From: Anaerobranca gottschalkii DSM 13577
Lineage (GTDB): Bacteria > Bacillota > Proteinivoracia > Proteinivoracales > Proteinivoracaceae
DNA length: 37,310 nt
Assembly (NCBI RefSeq): GCF_900111575.1
Contig: NZ_FOIF01000014.1
Span: forward strand, 1 to 37,310
Direction: 5' to 3'
Position 1 is the first letter of the stretch. Each line of letters starts with the position of its first letter. Below, in pieces: positions 15,165-23,646 of this stretch. Both the position numbers and the translations under genes were made by a program. Below the pieces are notes generated by a model. It did not search any database and was not told the DNA's origin. It saw only the letters and a list, made by a program, of their open reading frames with translations.

Positions 15165-16874
15165 ATGCTAAACGGAATAGGAGCTTCAAAGGGAATTGCC
15201 ATGGCTCCCGTCCTTTTACTTAAAGAAGAAGAGCTGGTGATTCCTGAAAAAGGAGTTTCAGATCTAGAAGAAGAAATTCAAAGGTTTAAAGCAGCCTTGG
15301 AAAAATCCAAGGAACAACTAGAAAAAATAAAAGCTTTGGCAGAACAGAAAATGGGAAAAGATAAAGCTGAAATATTTGCTGCCCATCTATTAGTTTTATC
15401 TGACCCTGAACTGGTCAATACTGTAGAAAATGGAATAAAATCAGAAGGTAAAAATGCTGAATTTATCCTAGACAAAACAGTAAAAACCTTTGTACAAATA
15501 TTTGAATCTATGGATAATGAATATATGAAGGAAAGGGCAGCTGATATAAAGGATGTGGGCTTAAGGGTACTTAAAAATCTAATGGGTATAGAGATGGTCA
15601 ATATCAGCCAATTAGAAGAAGAAGTGATAATAGTAGCCCATGATTTAGCACCATCAGATACTGCCCAAATGGATAAAGAAAAAGTATTGGGCTTTGTCAC
15701 CGATATAGGAGGAAGGACTTCCCACACCGCTATTATGGCAAGAAGTCTTGAAATTCCTGCAGTTGTAGGTTTAGGAGATATTACAACTAAAGTTAAAAAT
15801 GGGGATTACCTTATCATAGATGGTGAAAAAGGCCATGTGGTAATAAATCCCGATGAAAATACGGTAGAAAAATACAAAGAAGAAAAACGGAAATTTGAAG
15901 AATATCGGGCAAGGTTATTACAACTTAGGGATTTACCTACAAAAACTAAAGATGGTAAACAAGTTGAACTAGCTGCCAATATTGGTACCCCTAAAGATTT
16001 AGCAGGGGTAATTAAAAATGGTGGAGAAGGAATAGGTCTTTACAGGACAGAGTTTTTATACATGGATAGAAGTTCTCTACCAACAGAAGAAGAACAATTC
16101 CAAGCTTACAAAACTGTACTAGAAGGAATGGAAGGAAAGCCTGTAGTTATCAGGACCTTAGATATAGGTGGAGATAAAGAAATTCCGTACTTAAATTTAC
16201 CTAAAGAAATGAATCCATTCTTAGGTTATAGAGCTTTGAGAATTTGTTTAGATAAAAAAGAAATTTTTAAAACACAATTAAGGGCTTTGCTTCGGGCATC
16301 AGTTTACGGTAATTTAAAAATTATGTATCCAATGGTATCAGCTTTAGAAGAAGTTAGACAAGCCAATGAAGTTTTAGAAGAAGTAAAAAGGGAACTAGAT
16401 AGTGAAGGAATCCAATACAGCAAGGATTTTGAAGTAGGGATTATGATAGAAATACCTACAGCAGCTTTGATTAGTGATATTTTAGCTAAAGAAGTTGACT
16501 TCTTCAGTATTGGAACTAATGACTTAATCCAATATTCTACTGCTGTAGATAGGATGAACCAAACAATTGCCCACCTTTATACACCATTCCATCCAGGGGT
16601 TTTACGGATGATCAAAATGGTTATTGAAAATGGTCATAAAGCTGGAATCTGGGTAGGAATGTGTGGAGAAGCAGCGGGAGAATTGCCGCTAATTCCTCTA
16701 TTCTTAGGGATGGGATTAGATGAATTTTCAATGAGTGCTACTTCAATTTTACCTGCTAGAGAGCTAATTTCAGGATTAACAACTGAAGAAGCTAAGGAAA
16801 TTGCTGAAAAAGCCCTTTCTTTATCTACAGCGGAAGAAATTGAAGAATATTTAAGATCTATAGTAGAAAAGTAA
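15165..16874 (+). CDS. ptsI: PTS enzyme I
   Basis: A 569-residue phosphoenolpyruvate-protein phosphotransferase, the first step of the PTS. The N-terminal domain holds the phosphorylated His187 in GGRTSHTAIMAR; the C-terminal TIM barrel carries the PEP/Mg site with RTEFLY, ARG-rich strands, GTNDLIQY and the conserved GMCGE Cys. Length matches the family. It is tightly linked to ptsH. Together they can energise the fructose EIIA and EIIBC encoded just upstream, and any other PTS in the cell. Confidence 0.97.
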   Translation: MLNGIGASKGIAMAPVLLLKEEELVIPEKGVSDLEEEIQRFKAALEKSKEQLEKIKALAEQKMGKDKAEIFAAHLLVLSDPELVNTVENGIKSEGKNAEFILDKTVKTFVQIFESMDNEYMKERAADIKDVGLRVLKNLMGIEMVNISQLEEEVIIVAHDLAPSDTAQMDKEKVLGFVTDIGGRTSHTAIMARSLEIPAVVGLGDITTKVKNGDYLIIDGEKGHVVINPDENTVEKYKEEKRKFEEYRARLLQLRDLPTKTKDGKQVELAANIGTPKDLAGVIKNGGEGIGLYRTEFLYMDRSSLPTEEEQFQAYKTVLEGMEGKPVVIRTLDIGGDKEIPYLNLPKEMNPFLGYRALRICLDKKEIFKTQLRALLRASVYGNLKIMYPMVSALEEVRQANEVLEEVKRELDSEGIQYSKDFEVGIMIEIPTAALISDILAKEVDFFSIGTNDLIQYSTAVDRMNQTIAHLYTPFHPGVLRMIKMVIENGHKAGIWVGMCGEAAGELPLIPLFLGMGLDEFSMSATSILPARELISGLTTEEAKEIAEKALSLSTAEEIEEYLRSIVEK

Positions 16875-16880
16875 ATTTAT

Positions 16881-16940
16881 AGAACCCAATAGTTCTAGGA
16901 ACTTTTTTTGAAAGTCATCCAGAGCTATTGGGTTCTTTTT
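16881..16940 (+). terminator. Terminator after ptsI, with nested second hairpin
   Basis: AGAACCCAATAG (16881-16892) pairs with CTATTGGGTTCT (16925-16936), followed by TTTTTAT. Inside the large loop, AGTTC (16891-16895) pairs with GAACT (16899-16903) and is followed by seven T residues. Either hairpin could end transcription; they overlap by two bases and so partly exclude each other. Confidence 0.7.
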
Positions 16941-17044
16941 TATGGAAGTAGAACTTTTTTTCAAACCTTTAATTTTCCATGCCATTTGGAATACTGCTAT
17001 ACATAATATTTTTGATATTTTCTTAGTAATCGACAAAATTCATC

Positions 17045-17072
17045 TTGAAAAACAATTGTAATATGTTAAAAT
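17045..17072 (+). promoter_or_regulatory. Promoter of the 17123-21513 locus
   Basis: TTGAAA (17045-17050) and TAAAAT (17067-17072) are 16 bp apart, about 50 bp before the first gene. The match is fair and is the best candidate for this locus. Confidence 0.5.
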
Positions 17073-17122
17073 ATTTAATACATTTAGGGTAATGGTAAAA
17101 TAAGACTATGGGGGTATTTTTT

Positions 17123-17629
17123 ATGAAAAAATTATTAACTATTGTTTTTGTCTTAATCATTATTTTTAATGCAAATTATGTATTTGCATTAAACGGTTTT
17201 AGAGATGGGTATCAAGGACAATATTATTATCGAGTAACTGCTACAACAATAGCTGATGCAATTTTACCTATATATGAAAGTCAAACTCAACACACAAGAG
17301 GTATAACTACTACAGTAAGTTTACAACAAACAGTTACTAATGGTCGTAGTGCTTCAAGCTCTCTATCTATAGGTGGAAATTTTTTCCTTGAATTAAGTAC
17401 TCAATTAGGACTAACTCAATATCAATCGTTTAGTACTACAACATCAGTAGCTTATACAATTGATGCGAATACTCCAACTGGAAAATACAGAATTGAACAT
17501 GTTTTTCCACAAAGTAAATTAGACTATTCTAGATGGGATATGATTGAACTAACTGAAGAAAGATGGAGTATTTCCTATGCTCCAGTTAGAAATGCTGCTT
17601 ACCGTCGTCTAACAAGATATTCAAATTAG
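17123..17629 (+). CDS. Secreted beta-rich protein, candidate small pore-forming toxin
   Basis: A 168-residue protein with a clear signal peptide (MKK, hydrophobic core, cleavage near residue 22-24 after VFA). The mature part has no cysteine. A Ser/Thr-rich segment at about residues 60-115 alternates polar and hydrophobic residues (GITTTVSLQQTV, then SASSSLSIGG, then FSTTTSVAYTI), the texture of the amphipathic insertion hairpin of aerolysin/ETX-MTX2 type toxins. TPTGKYRIEHVFP follows. I cannot confirm a family, and a structural surface protein is possible. The ATG at 17123 is preferred over 17108 because GGGGG precedes it properly. It is the first gene before a lipoprotein, an adaptor and a MacB-type ABC pair, so it may be their cargo or their target. 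Confidence 0.55.
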   Translation: MKKLLTIVFVLIIIFNANYVFALNGFRDGYQGQYYYRVTATTIADAILPIYESQTQHTRGITTTVSLQQTVTNGRSASSSLSIGGNFFLELSTQLGLTQYQSFSTTTSVAYTIDANTPTGKYRIEHVFPQSKLDYSRWDMIELTEERWSISYAPVRNAAYRRLTRYSN

Positions 17630-17693
17630 CTAATATTTAATTATTCATATACCATTACTCTAAACAGATTACTAATTTGAAAGAAGGGATAAA

Positions 17694-18797
17694 ATGGGGA
17701 AAAAAATTATTTATCTAGTAGTCTTAATTTTATTTATTTCTAGTTCTTTGGGGTGTTTAAAGGATGGTGTCCAAAAAGAAATTAAGGAAGATTTATTTAT
17801 TACCTCTATGGAAAATTTTAATTTAACGATTTACAAAAATTTAAGTAATGCCAGTTATATTGTTTTCAATCTAATTACTTCGGAAGCTATTGATGAAAAC
17901 TCTTTCTCTATATCTTTAGATATTGATACTCCCTATTCTTTTTCTTTAGAAAAGATGGAAATAAATGAATATCCTCAATACATTTATATGACTTACAAAG
18001 GAATAGATTGGGATGAATTTTACAGATTAGAGCGGTTGATTGAGGAAAATAAAGGAAATATTGAGAAAATATTGAAACATTCGCAGGAATTAGAAGATTA
18101 CAAGAAAAAATATTTAGTAGATTATGAAACTGAAAAAACTAATCCTGCATACAAAAATTTAAATTATTATGCAGTATATATAAAATTTTCTATGGATGAT
18201 GAAAAAGTAAGGGGTTTTACAGGTAAAGAAAAAATTGAAGAGGTAATTTTTTCTGTTGGAGAAAAGGAGTATAAGTTCCCTATTGGAAAAATTATTTTAG
18301 ATTATCAAACCCACTTTGAAACAGCTTTCTATTTAGAAAGTTTTGTTTTAGGATTTTCAGAAAAGAAGTTAATTCCTAATTCATTAGGGGTTATAGTAAT
18401 TGATAATATGGAGTTTTTAGCAACAGAAAATTTAACTATTAAAGATATCCGGTTGTTAAATGAAGGAGTAGATATTGATCAAATTAAAGTAATTTTAGAA
18501 AAAGATGGAATAGCTTTGGATACCATATTTGATCAAGAATTATCTTTAGAAAAAGGTACTAAGTTTTCACCTACTTTAATTGTTAAAGATAAATCTTTTA
18601 TGAATAAGCAATTTTACTACACAACATTAGTAGTAGAAATAGAATACGAGTATATGGGAAATGTTTATTATCAATATTTTACAGCTAATTATATGCCAGG
18701 AGCTGATTTTCATGAACTATACTCTATTAAAGTCCATGATCTAGATTTTATATCATATTATAATAAGTATTTAAATTATTTTGGATTGGGTGATTAA
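17694..18797 (+). CDS. Lipoprotein of unknown function in the export locus
   Basis: A 367-residue lipoprotein; the signal peptide ends SSSLGC, giving a lipidated Cys near residue 21. The rest is soluble and outside the membrane, with alternating beta-type segments and a charged helix near residues 105-150. I recognise no domain. The start follows GAAGGG. It ends 1 bp before the adaptor gene, and the two are probably translationally coupled. Its place between the secreted protein and the ABC system suggests an accessory or immunity role; that is inference from position only. Confidence 0.65.
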   Translation: MGKKIIYLVVLILFISSSLGCLKDGVQKEIKEDLFITSMENFNLTIYKNLSNASYIVFNLITSEAIDENSFSISLDIDTPYSFSLEKMEINEYPQYIYMTYKGIDWDEFYRLERLIEENKGNIEKILKHSQELEDYKKKYLVDYETEKTNPAYKNLNYYAVYIKFSMDDEKVRGFTGKEKIEEVIFSVGEKEYKFPIGKIILDYQTHFETAFYLESFVLGFSEKKLIPNSLGVIVIDNMEFLATENLTIKDIRLLNEGVDIDQIKVILEKDGIALDTIFDQELSLEKGTKFSPTLIVKDKSFMNKQFYYTTLVVEIEYEYMGNVYYQYFTANYMPGADFHELYSIKVHDLDFISYYNKYLNYFGLGD

Positions 18798-18798
18798 G

Positions 18799-19626
18799 AT
18801 GAAAAAAGTAGCAATAATTATTGGAATTATGGCGGTAATTATGCCGGTAATTTTAATAACATATATAACTTATTTAGAGATGGAAAATTATAAAACAAAT
18901 GTAGATTTTAATATAACTGAAAAAAGCTATGGTTCTCCTAGTCTAATTTTTAGAAAAGATTTAGAAGAAACTGTAGTAATAAGGGGGATAATAACTTCTA
19001 ATACCTTCAAATTTGTGGAATGGAATAATAATACTAGGGTAAGATTATTAGTTTCAGTAGGTCAAGAAGTGAAGAAAGGAGATATTTTATTAACTTTTAG
19101 TAATGGCAATGTAACATCTCCAGTAAACGGTCTAATCGAAGAAATAAATGTTTTTGATAATTACATTAAGATAAAAAGTTTTGAAGAACTAATTTTAGAA
19201 GGCTTTTTACCACAAAGGGATGTTAAAAAATTGGAGGAAGGTAAGGAGTATCAAGTTGATAGTAAAAAATTAAAATTACAATTCATTTCTAATATGATAG
19301 CTGAAAATGGTGTTGATAGACAAGTTAGCTTTAAGATAGAAGGGGAAAATTTATTATACGGTCAAAGGGTAGAAATAGAAATACCTACAGGTACTGTATA
19401 TAATAATGTATTAGTTATCTCGAGAAAATGCGTTTATCAAAAGGAAAAAGGTGGCCCTTATTTTATTCGAAGGGTAGAGGGTAATGGTACTGTGATTGGA
19501 GAAGTCGAAGTCAAAATAGGTATAGGGAATAAGGATTACATTTCCATAACTGGAGTAGAAGAAGGTTGGTTTGCAGATCCAGGATATGCTGAAATAATGA
19601 ATGTTAATATGGAGAACCAAAGATGA
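18799..19626 (+). CDS. Short HlyD/MacA-like adaptor protein
   Basis: A 275-residue protein with one N-terminal membrane anchor (about residues 3-24) and an extracytoplasmic part. Two lipoyl-like half motifs are visible close together, VSVGQEVKKGDILL near residue 90 and VTSPVNGLIEEINV near 110, as in periplasmic adaptor (membrane fusion) proteins. The long alpha-helical hairpin that normally separates the halves is missing, so this is a minimal adaptor. A beta-barrel-like region follows. The ATG at 18799 follows GGGTGATTAAG. The stop overlaps the next ATG by 4 bp (ATGA). It likely links the secreted protein to the MacB-type permease, as YknX does with YknYZ in Bacillus. Confidence 0.7.
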   Translation: MKKVAIIIGIMAVIMPVILITYITYLEMENYKTNVDFNITEKSYGSPSLIFRKDLEETVVIRGIITSNTFKFVEWNNNTRVRLLVSVGQEVKKGDILLTFSNGNVTSPVNGLIEEINVFDNYIKIKSFEELILEGFLPQRDVKKLEEGKEYQVDSKKLKLQFISNMIAENGVDRQVSFKIEGENLLYGQRVEIEIPTGTVYNNVLVISRKCVYQKEKGGPYFIRRVEGNGTVIGEVEVKIGIGNKDYISITGVEEGWFADPGYAEIMNVNMENQR

Positions 19627-20270
19627 AAACAATAATTCAATTAAATAATATTACAAAAGGTTATAATGATAGGCAGATTTTAACTGGAATAAATATTCAA
19701 GTAAAAGAAGGAGATTTCATAGCTATAGTAGGTAAATCTGGAGCTGGCAAATCAACCTTAATGAATATTTTAGGTCTTGTAGAGTATTGGGATGAAGGAG
19801 AGTATATTTATCGAGGGATTTCTTTAAAAAACAAATATGATCATTATAAAATTCGGTTAGAAGAAATAGGTTTTGTTTTTCAAAACTATAACCTTATTTC
19901 TAGTTTGAGCTGTAGAGAAAATATCTTATTACCAACTTTATATTACGGAGGGCAAACTAAAGAACTTGAAAAATTGGCTGAACAATTAAATATCTCCCAC
20001 CTTTTAGATACTTCAGTAAAAGTTTTAAGTGGAGGAGAAAAACAAAGGGTAGGTATCGCCAGAGCTTTAATATTAAACCCTAAACTTATCATCGCCGATG
20101 AACCGACGGGAAATTTAGATGAAGAAAACAAACTTATAGTTCTGGACCTTCTAGAAAAGGCCAACGAAAATGGTTGCTCGATAATTTTGATAACCCATGA
20201 CCATTTGGTAGCTAAAAGGGCAAAAGTGTTATTGGAACTTAAAGGGGGAAAGCTACATGAAAAAAATTAA
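19623..20270 (+). CDS. MacB/LolD-type ABC ATPase
   Basis: A 215-residue ATPase of the LolD/MacB/YknY group. Walker A is GKSGAGKST at about residues 37-45, the signature LSGGEKQR near 139-146, Walker B LIIADEPTGNLD near 158-169, and a THD switch follows. ADEPTGNLD is diagnostic of this group, which works as mechanotransmission pumps with an FtsX-like permease rather than as classical transporters. It overlaps the adaptor by 4 bp and the permease by 14 bp, so all three are produced together. Confidence 0.9.
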   Translation: MKTIIQLNNITKGYNDRQILTGINIQVKEGDFIAIVGKSGAGKSTLMNILGLVEYWDEGEYIYRGISLKNKYDHYKIRLEEIGFVFQNYNLISSLSCRENILLPTLYYGGQTKELEKLAEQLNISHLLDTSVKVLSGGEKQRVGIARALILNPKLIIADEPTGNLDEENKLIVLDLLEKANENGCSIILITHDHLVAKRAKVLLELKGGKLHEKN

Positions 20271-21513
20271 AAAAATATTTAAGCATTCCTTCATCATGGT
20301 TCAACGGGAAATGACCAGCTATTTATTACTATCAGTAACTATTCTACTATCTTTTTCCTTTTTACTAGGATTTTTTATGTTTTCTGACTCCTATATTTAT
20401 AATAAATATAAAGAAGAATTGGCTTTGCCCCCCACTTTAGGTAGAATTGGTACAGCTAGGATGGTTGATTATCACAATTTTAGGTCAGTGGAATTAGGGG
20501 AGTATGCTACCAGAATAAGAAAAAATATTTTAATGGAACAATTAGATGAAATGGATAAGACTAACTATTTTCAATATTTTTTAGGTGCATCAGCTTTGCC
20601 CTTTTATCAAGACCAAGAACTAGCTATAGTACCTCAGCTATATTATATCCCTAATGAGTTTAGTTTTTTTTACCTTCACGATAAAAAAACCTTTGAATTA
20701 GTTTATTTAGTAGAAGGAAATGAAATTTTAAATAATCCCTATGAAGTTTTGATAGATCAGGGTTTTTATGAAATTTTAACAAAAGGGTTTAAAAAAGAAG
20801 AGGATTCTTCTTTGACAATAACTTTATCCTTTTTTACTAAAAATGGTGAAACTATCTTTAGAGATTTTAAAGTAGTTGGTGTGGTAAATAATAGAACTTT
20901 AAAAAGAGCTCATAATGACAGCACAATTTTTTACGTATCAGTTTTTCTTTCTAGTAATCTATTAGAAAAATATAACCTTAGTTATAATGACTCATACCTT
21001 TTTGTTAACTCTGAGCATATTAGGGAAGTTATTAATTTAGCTAATAACTTAAACTTAGAAAACCATTCTAGTTTTACCATTTTAAATCGCATAAATAATG
21101 AAATTAGAGGCCAACTTTTACTTAAAGGGATTGCAACTATAATTTTACTCTCTTTATTAGGGATAAATCTTTACTCTAGTTTTAACAATGTTTTGAAAGA
21201 AAGGCGATTTGAAATAGGGGTAAAGATGGCATTAGGTGCTGGGAAAAAAGATATTATCCTTCAGTTTTTCTTAGAAGGAATAATTGTAATGCTATTAAAC
21301 TGTATTTTTTCAGTACTATTAGTATTAAATATCGGGGTAATCTATAAACTTATTCAAAGGGTATTTTACCAAGTTCAATGGACAATTTATTTAAGTAGTT
21401 ATTCTTTAACCACCTATCTTTTTAGTGTCCTTTTCTTAAGTGTATTTTTTAGTTTAGTTTTTGCTTACCAATCTACAGAAGTTGAAATAGTTAAACATCT
21501 TAAATCAGAATAA
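20257..21513 (+). CDS. MacB/FtsX-type ABC permease
   Basis: A 418-residue membrane partner of the preceding ATPase. It has one span near residues 20-42, a large extracytoplasmic domain to about residue 285, and three C-terminal spans, the MacB layout. The stretch ERRFEIGVKMALGAGKKDII (about 315-334) is the conserved FtsX-like coupling loop. Such pumps move peptides, toxins or lipoproteins out, or confer resistance to them. In this locus the secreted protein at 17123 is the natural candidate substrate. The stop codon directly abuts the stop of the convergent gene, with no terminator between. Confidence 0.85.
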   Translation: MKKIKKIFKHSFIMVQREMTSYLLLSVTILLSFSFLLGFFMFSDSYIYNKYKEELALPPTLGRIGTARMVDYHNFRSVELGEYATRIRKNILMEQLDEMDKTNYFQYFLGASALPFYQDQELAIVPQLYYIPNEFSFFYLHDKKTFELVYLVEGNEILNNPYEVLIDQGFYEILTKGFKKEEDSSLTITLSFFTKNGETIFRDFKVVGVVNNRTLKRAHNDSTIFYVSVFLSSNLLEKYNLSYNDSYLFVNSEHIREVINLANNLNLENHSSFTILNRINNEIRGQLLLKGIATIILLSLLGINLYSSFNNVLKERRFEIGVKMALGAGKKDIILQFFLEGIIVMLLNCIFSVLLVLNIGVIYKLIQRVFYQVQWTIYLSSYSLTTYLFSVLFLSVFFSLVFAYQSTEVEIVKHLKSE

Positions 21514-22269
21514 TTAGTTGTCTTCCTCATCTAAAATGATTTCTCCTTCTGTTAACCAATGCCAATATTTTTTAGGAATATTTTTTTGAAGATATTTGAT
21601 ATTTTTCCTTTCAGCTATATATTGGCAAGTGTAATATTCTTTCCAAATTCTATGGAATTGGTCATTAGCTATTTTTTCGAAGTATTCCTTTCCATCTATT
21701 TCGGAAAAGGAATTATCTTTATTTAACACTAATCCTTTGTCACTCCAAAGCAATCCTAAAGTATAAGCAGGATACCTTTTTCTTAAATTGATGAGAATTA
21801 AATCTGCGGTATAATGTTCTAACAAAGCTGTTCCAATGAGAAAATCCTTTTCTATTGGTACAAAGCGGATAAATCCCACCATTTTGTGGATTTCCCTTGT
21901 AACTATCCTTTTTCTTTTTATTAAAATTTTAGAAATGTCTGTTACTCCCTTTAGCCAAACTTTTAACGGAAAAGTAAGGGATTCTCTGACTCCTTCAAGG
22001 ATAACTTTATATTTATCATCTTTATTAAACCTTAAATTGAAAAAGATAATTTTTAGGAACTCTTCCCTAAGGAGTTCTTTCTTTTTATGGGGGAAGGATT
22101 TGTTTAAAGCTAAAATGTCTGCCCAAGGGATATCTGAAACTGGAGTTGTTTCATAGGCAAAAAGGTTATTTTCTTTTTCTTTATAATATAGGGGTAGGTT
22201 ATTAGTGTGGTAATAAAGGAACCCAGCTTTTAAGATGTCATTTACATTGTCATTAAATGTATAGATCAT
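21514..22269 (-). CDS. DUF4130-type protein, predicted DNA repair partner of a radical SAM protein
   Basis: A 251-residue cytoplasmic protein whose central part (MVGFIRFVPIEKDFLIG, then HYTADLILINLRKRYP) matches my memory of the DUF4130/TIGR03915 family, described as a probable DNA metabolism protein. Members are found beside a helix-hairpin-helix radical SAM protein, as here, and some versions are fused to a uracil-DNA-glycosylase-like domain. No catalytic residue can be named. Its ATG overlaps the radical SAM stop codon by 4 bp, so the two are translated together. The chemistry is unknown; repair or modification of DNA bases is inferred from the partner family. Confidence 0.75.
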   Translation of the reverse strand: MIYTFNDNVNDILKAGFLYYHTNNLPLYYKEKENNLFAYETTPVSDIPWADILALNKSFPHKKKELLREEFLKIIFFNLRFNKDDKYKVILEGVRESLTFPLKVWLKGVTDISKILIKRKRIVTREIHKMVGFIRFVPIEKDFLIGTALLEHYTADLILINLRKRYPAYTLGLLWSDKGLVLNKDNSFSEIDGKEYFEKIANDQFHRIWKEYYTCQYIAERKNIKYLQKNIPKKYWHWLTEGEIILDEEDN

Positions 22270-23453
22270 TCACTATCACCTTCCCCGAAATCCCAACTCA
22301 GTTGAATTGGTTCTGTTTTATTACATGCTAAACTATCGATATCACCATAACACTTTCCTTGGAATGTTAAGAAAGGCAAAGCACGTTTTAACACTACCCC
22401 GAGATTTTTCAACATTTGGGGATTAGTAATAGTAAACTCCCTTCTAAGGGCAATAATCCTTTTACCACTAATAGGTCCAATACCTGGTACCTTTAGTAAA
22501 TCCCTTAAAGGTGCTTTATTGATCTCTATTGGAAATAAATGAAGGTTTTTTAAAGCAAAAGCTAACTTAGGGTCTAGATTATCTGGTAAAAAGCCCTTTT
22601 CAAAGGGTAAGTCCTCTAATTTAAAACCGTATAACCGAAGGAGAAAGTCACTTTGGTAAAGGCGGTTTTCCCTAGTTAAAGGGGTCTGTTTTTCCTTTTC
22701 TAAAGGGGTGTTAATAATTGGAGTAAAGGCGGAAAAATAGGCCCTTTTAATACCGTAGTTTTGGTATAAATTATTTACCCGGGCTAATATGTCAAAATCC
22801 CTTTCTCCAGCAGCTCCTACAATAAATTGGGTGGATTGGGAGGAATTATATTTAGATAAATATTTTTTTATAGTAGCCATAGGTGATAAAATGTCTTTTT
22901 CAAAGGATTTTAATTTACTTAACTTAGAAAGATAGGTTTCATCGGGAGTTTCACAGTTTATTGAAACCCTATTTGCCAATTTACAAGCAGTTTCAATGTG
23001 TTCATCTTTAGCACCGGGAAGGATTTTTAAGTGGATGTAACCATTATATTGATATTTATAACGGAGAATTTCTATTGTTTTTATTAATTCATCCATAGTA
23101 GTATGGGTATCTTTCTTTATCCCTGAGCTTAAAAAAAGACCTTCTACATAATTTCTCTTATAAAATTCCATGAAAACCTTTGCTAATTCCTCGGGGGAAA
23201 AACTTGTCCTTTGAATATCTCTATCCTTTCTATTAGGACAATATGCGCAATCCTTTTGACAATAATTAGTTAATAAGACCTTTAGCAGGGATATACAACG
23301 GCCATCGGGGGTAAAGGAATGGCAAACTCCATGAACTGTCGTCCTCCCTAGTCCAGATGGAGCAAATTTTTTGCTATTGGGAGTGGAAGTTGAAGCACAG
23401 ACATCGTATTTGGCAGCAGTTCCTAAAATAATCAGTTTTTGAAAACTATCCAT
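22266..23453 (-). CDS. Radical SAM protein with helix-hairpin-helix, putative DNA repair/modification
   Basis: A 395-residue radical SAM enzyme. The iron-sulfur cluster motif is Cys65-x3-Cys69-x2-Cys72 (CQKDCAYC). The N-terminal part HSFTPDGRCISLLKVLLTN is typical of the TIGR03916 family. Near residues 330-350 a helix-hairpin-helix motif (LLKVPGIGPISGKRII) suggests DNA binding. The start is the ATG at 23453 with AAAGGGGGT ahead of it; a longer reading from 23552 has no ribosome site and would include the promoter. It forms a two-gene minus-strand operon with the DUF4130-type gene. The reaction is not known. Confidence 0.85.
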   Translation of the reverse strand: MDSFQKLIILGTAAKYDVCASTSTPNSKKFAPSGLGRTTVHGVCHSFTPDGRCISLLKVLLTNYCQKDCAYCPNRKDRDIQRTSFSPEELAKVFMEFYKRNYVEGLFLSSGIKKDTHTTMDELIKTIEILRYKYQYNGYIHLKILPGAKDEHIETACKLANRVSINCETPDETYLSKLSKLKSFEKDILSPMATIKKYLSKYNSSQSTQFIVGAAGERDFDILARVNNLYQNYGIKRAYFSAFTPIINTPLEKEKQTPLTRENRLYQSDFLLRLYGFKLEDLPFEKGFLPDNLDPKLAFALKNLHLFPIEINKAPLRDLLKVPGIGPISGKRIIALRREFTITNPQMLKNLGVVLKRALPFLTFQGKCYGDIDSLACNKTEPIQLSWDFGEGDSE

Positions 23454-23519
23454 AATAAATACCCCCTTTCTATTTAAAGGTAATTTTCTTTTAATAAGTT
23501 TATAGGAATAATTAATTAA

Positions 23520-23548
23520 ATTATATAAGAAAAAGAAATATAAATCAA
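23520..23548 (-). promoter_or_regulatory. Promoter of the radical SAM/DUF4130 operon
   Basis: On the minus strand, TTGATT (23548-23543) and TATAAT (23525-23520) are 17 bp apart. Transcription would run leftward from about 23513, leaving a leader of about 60 nt. Confidence 0.65.
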
Positions 23549-23568
23549 ACATTTGTTCTTAAATTCCC

Positions 23569-23597
23569 TTGATTTTTCCTAAAAACGATTGTATAAT
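23569..23597 (+). promoter_or_regulatory. Promoter of the arsR-type operon
   Basis: TTGATT (23569-23574) and TATAAT (23592-23597) have a 17-bp spacer. The operator described next begins at the base after the -10 box. Confidence 0.7.
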
Positions 23598-23619
23598 TAT
23601 ATTAGTAATTTCTAATATA
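23598..23619 (+). promoter_or_regulatory. Operator palindrome for the ArsR-type regulator
   Basis: TATATTAG and CTAATATA flank a 6-base spacer immediately after the -10 box, at the predicted transcription start. ArsR/SmtB repressors bind AT-rich inverted repeats in this place, so autoregulation is likely. Confidence 0.65.
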
Positions 23620-23646
23620 GTTGAGTATTTGGATTGAGGTGATTTT

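Noticed and set aside
23454-23552. Extended N-terminus of the radical SAM protein
   Set aside because: It would read through the -10 box of its own promoter (23525-23520), and the ATG at 23453 has the only ribosome site.
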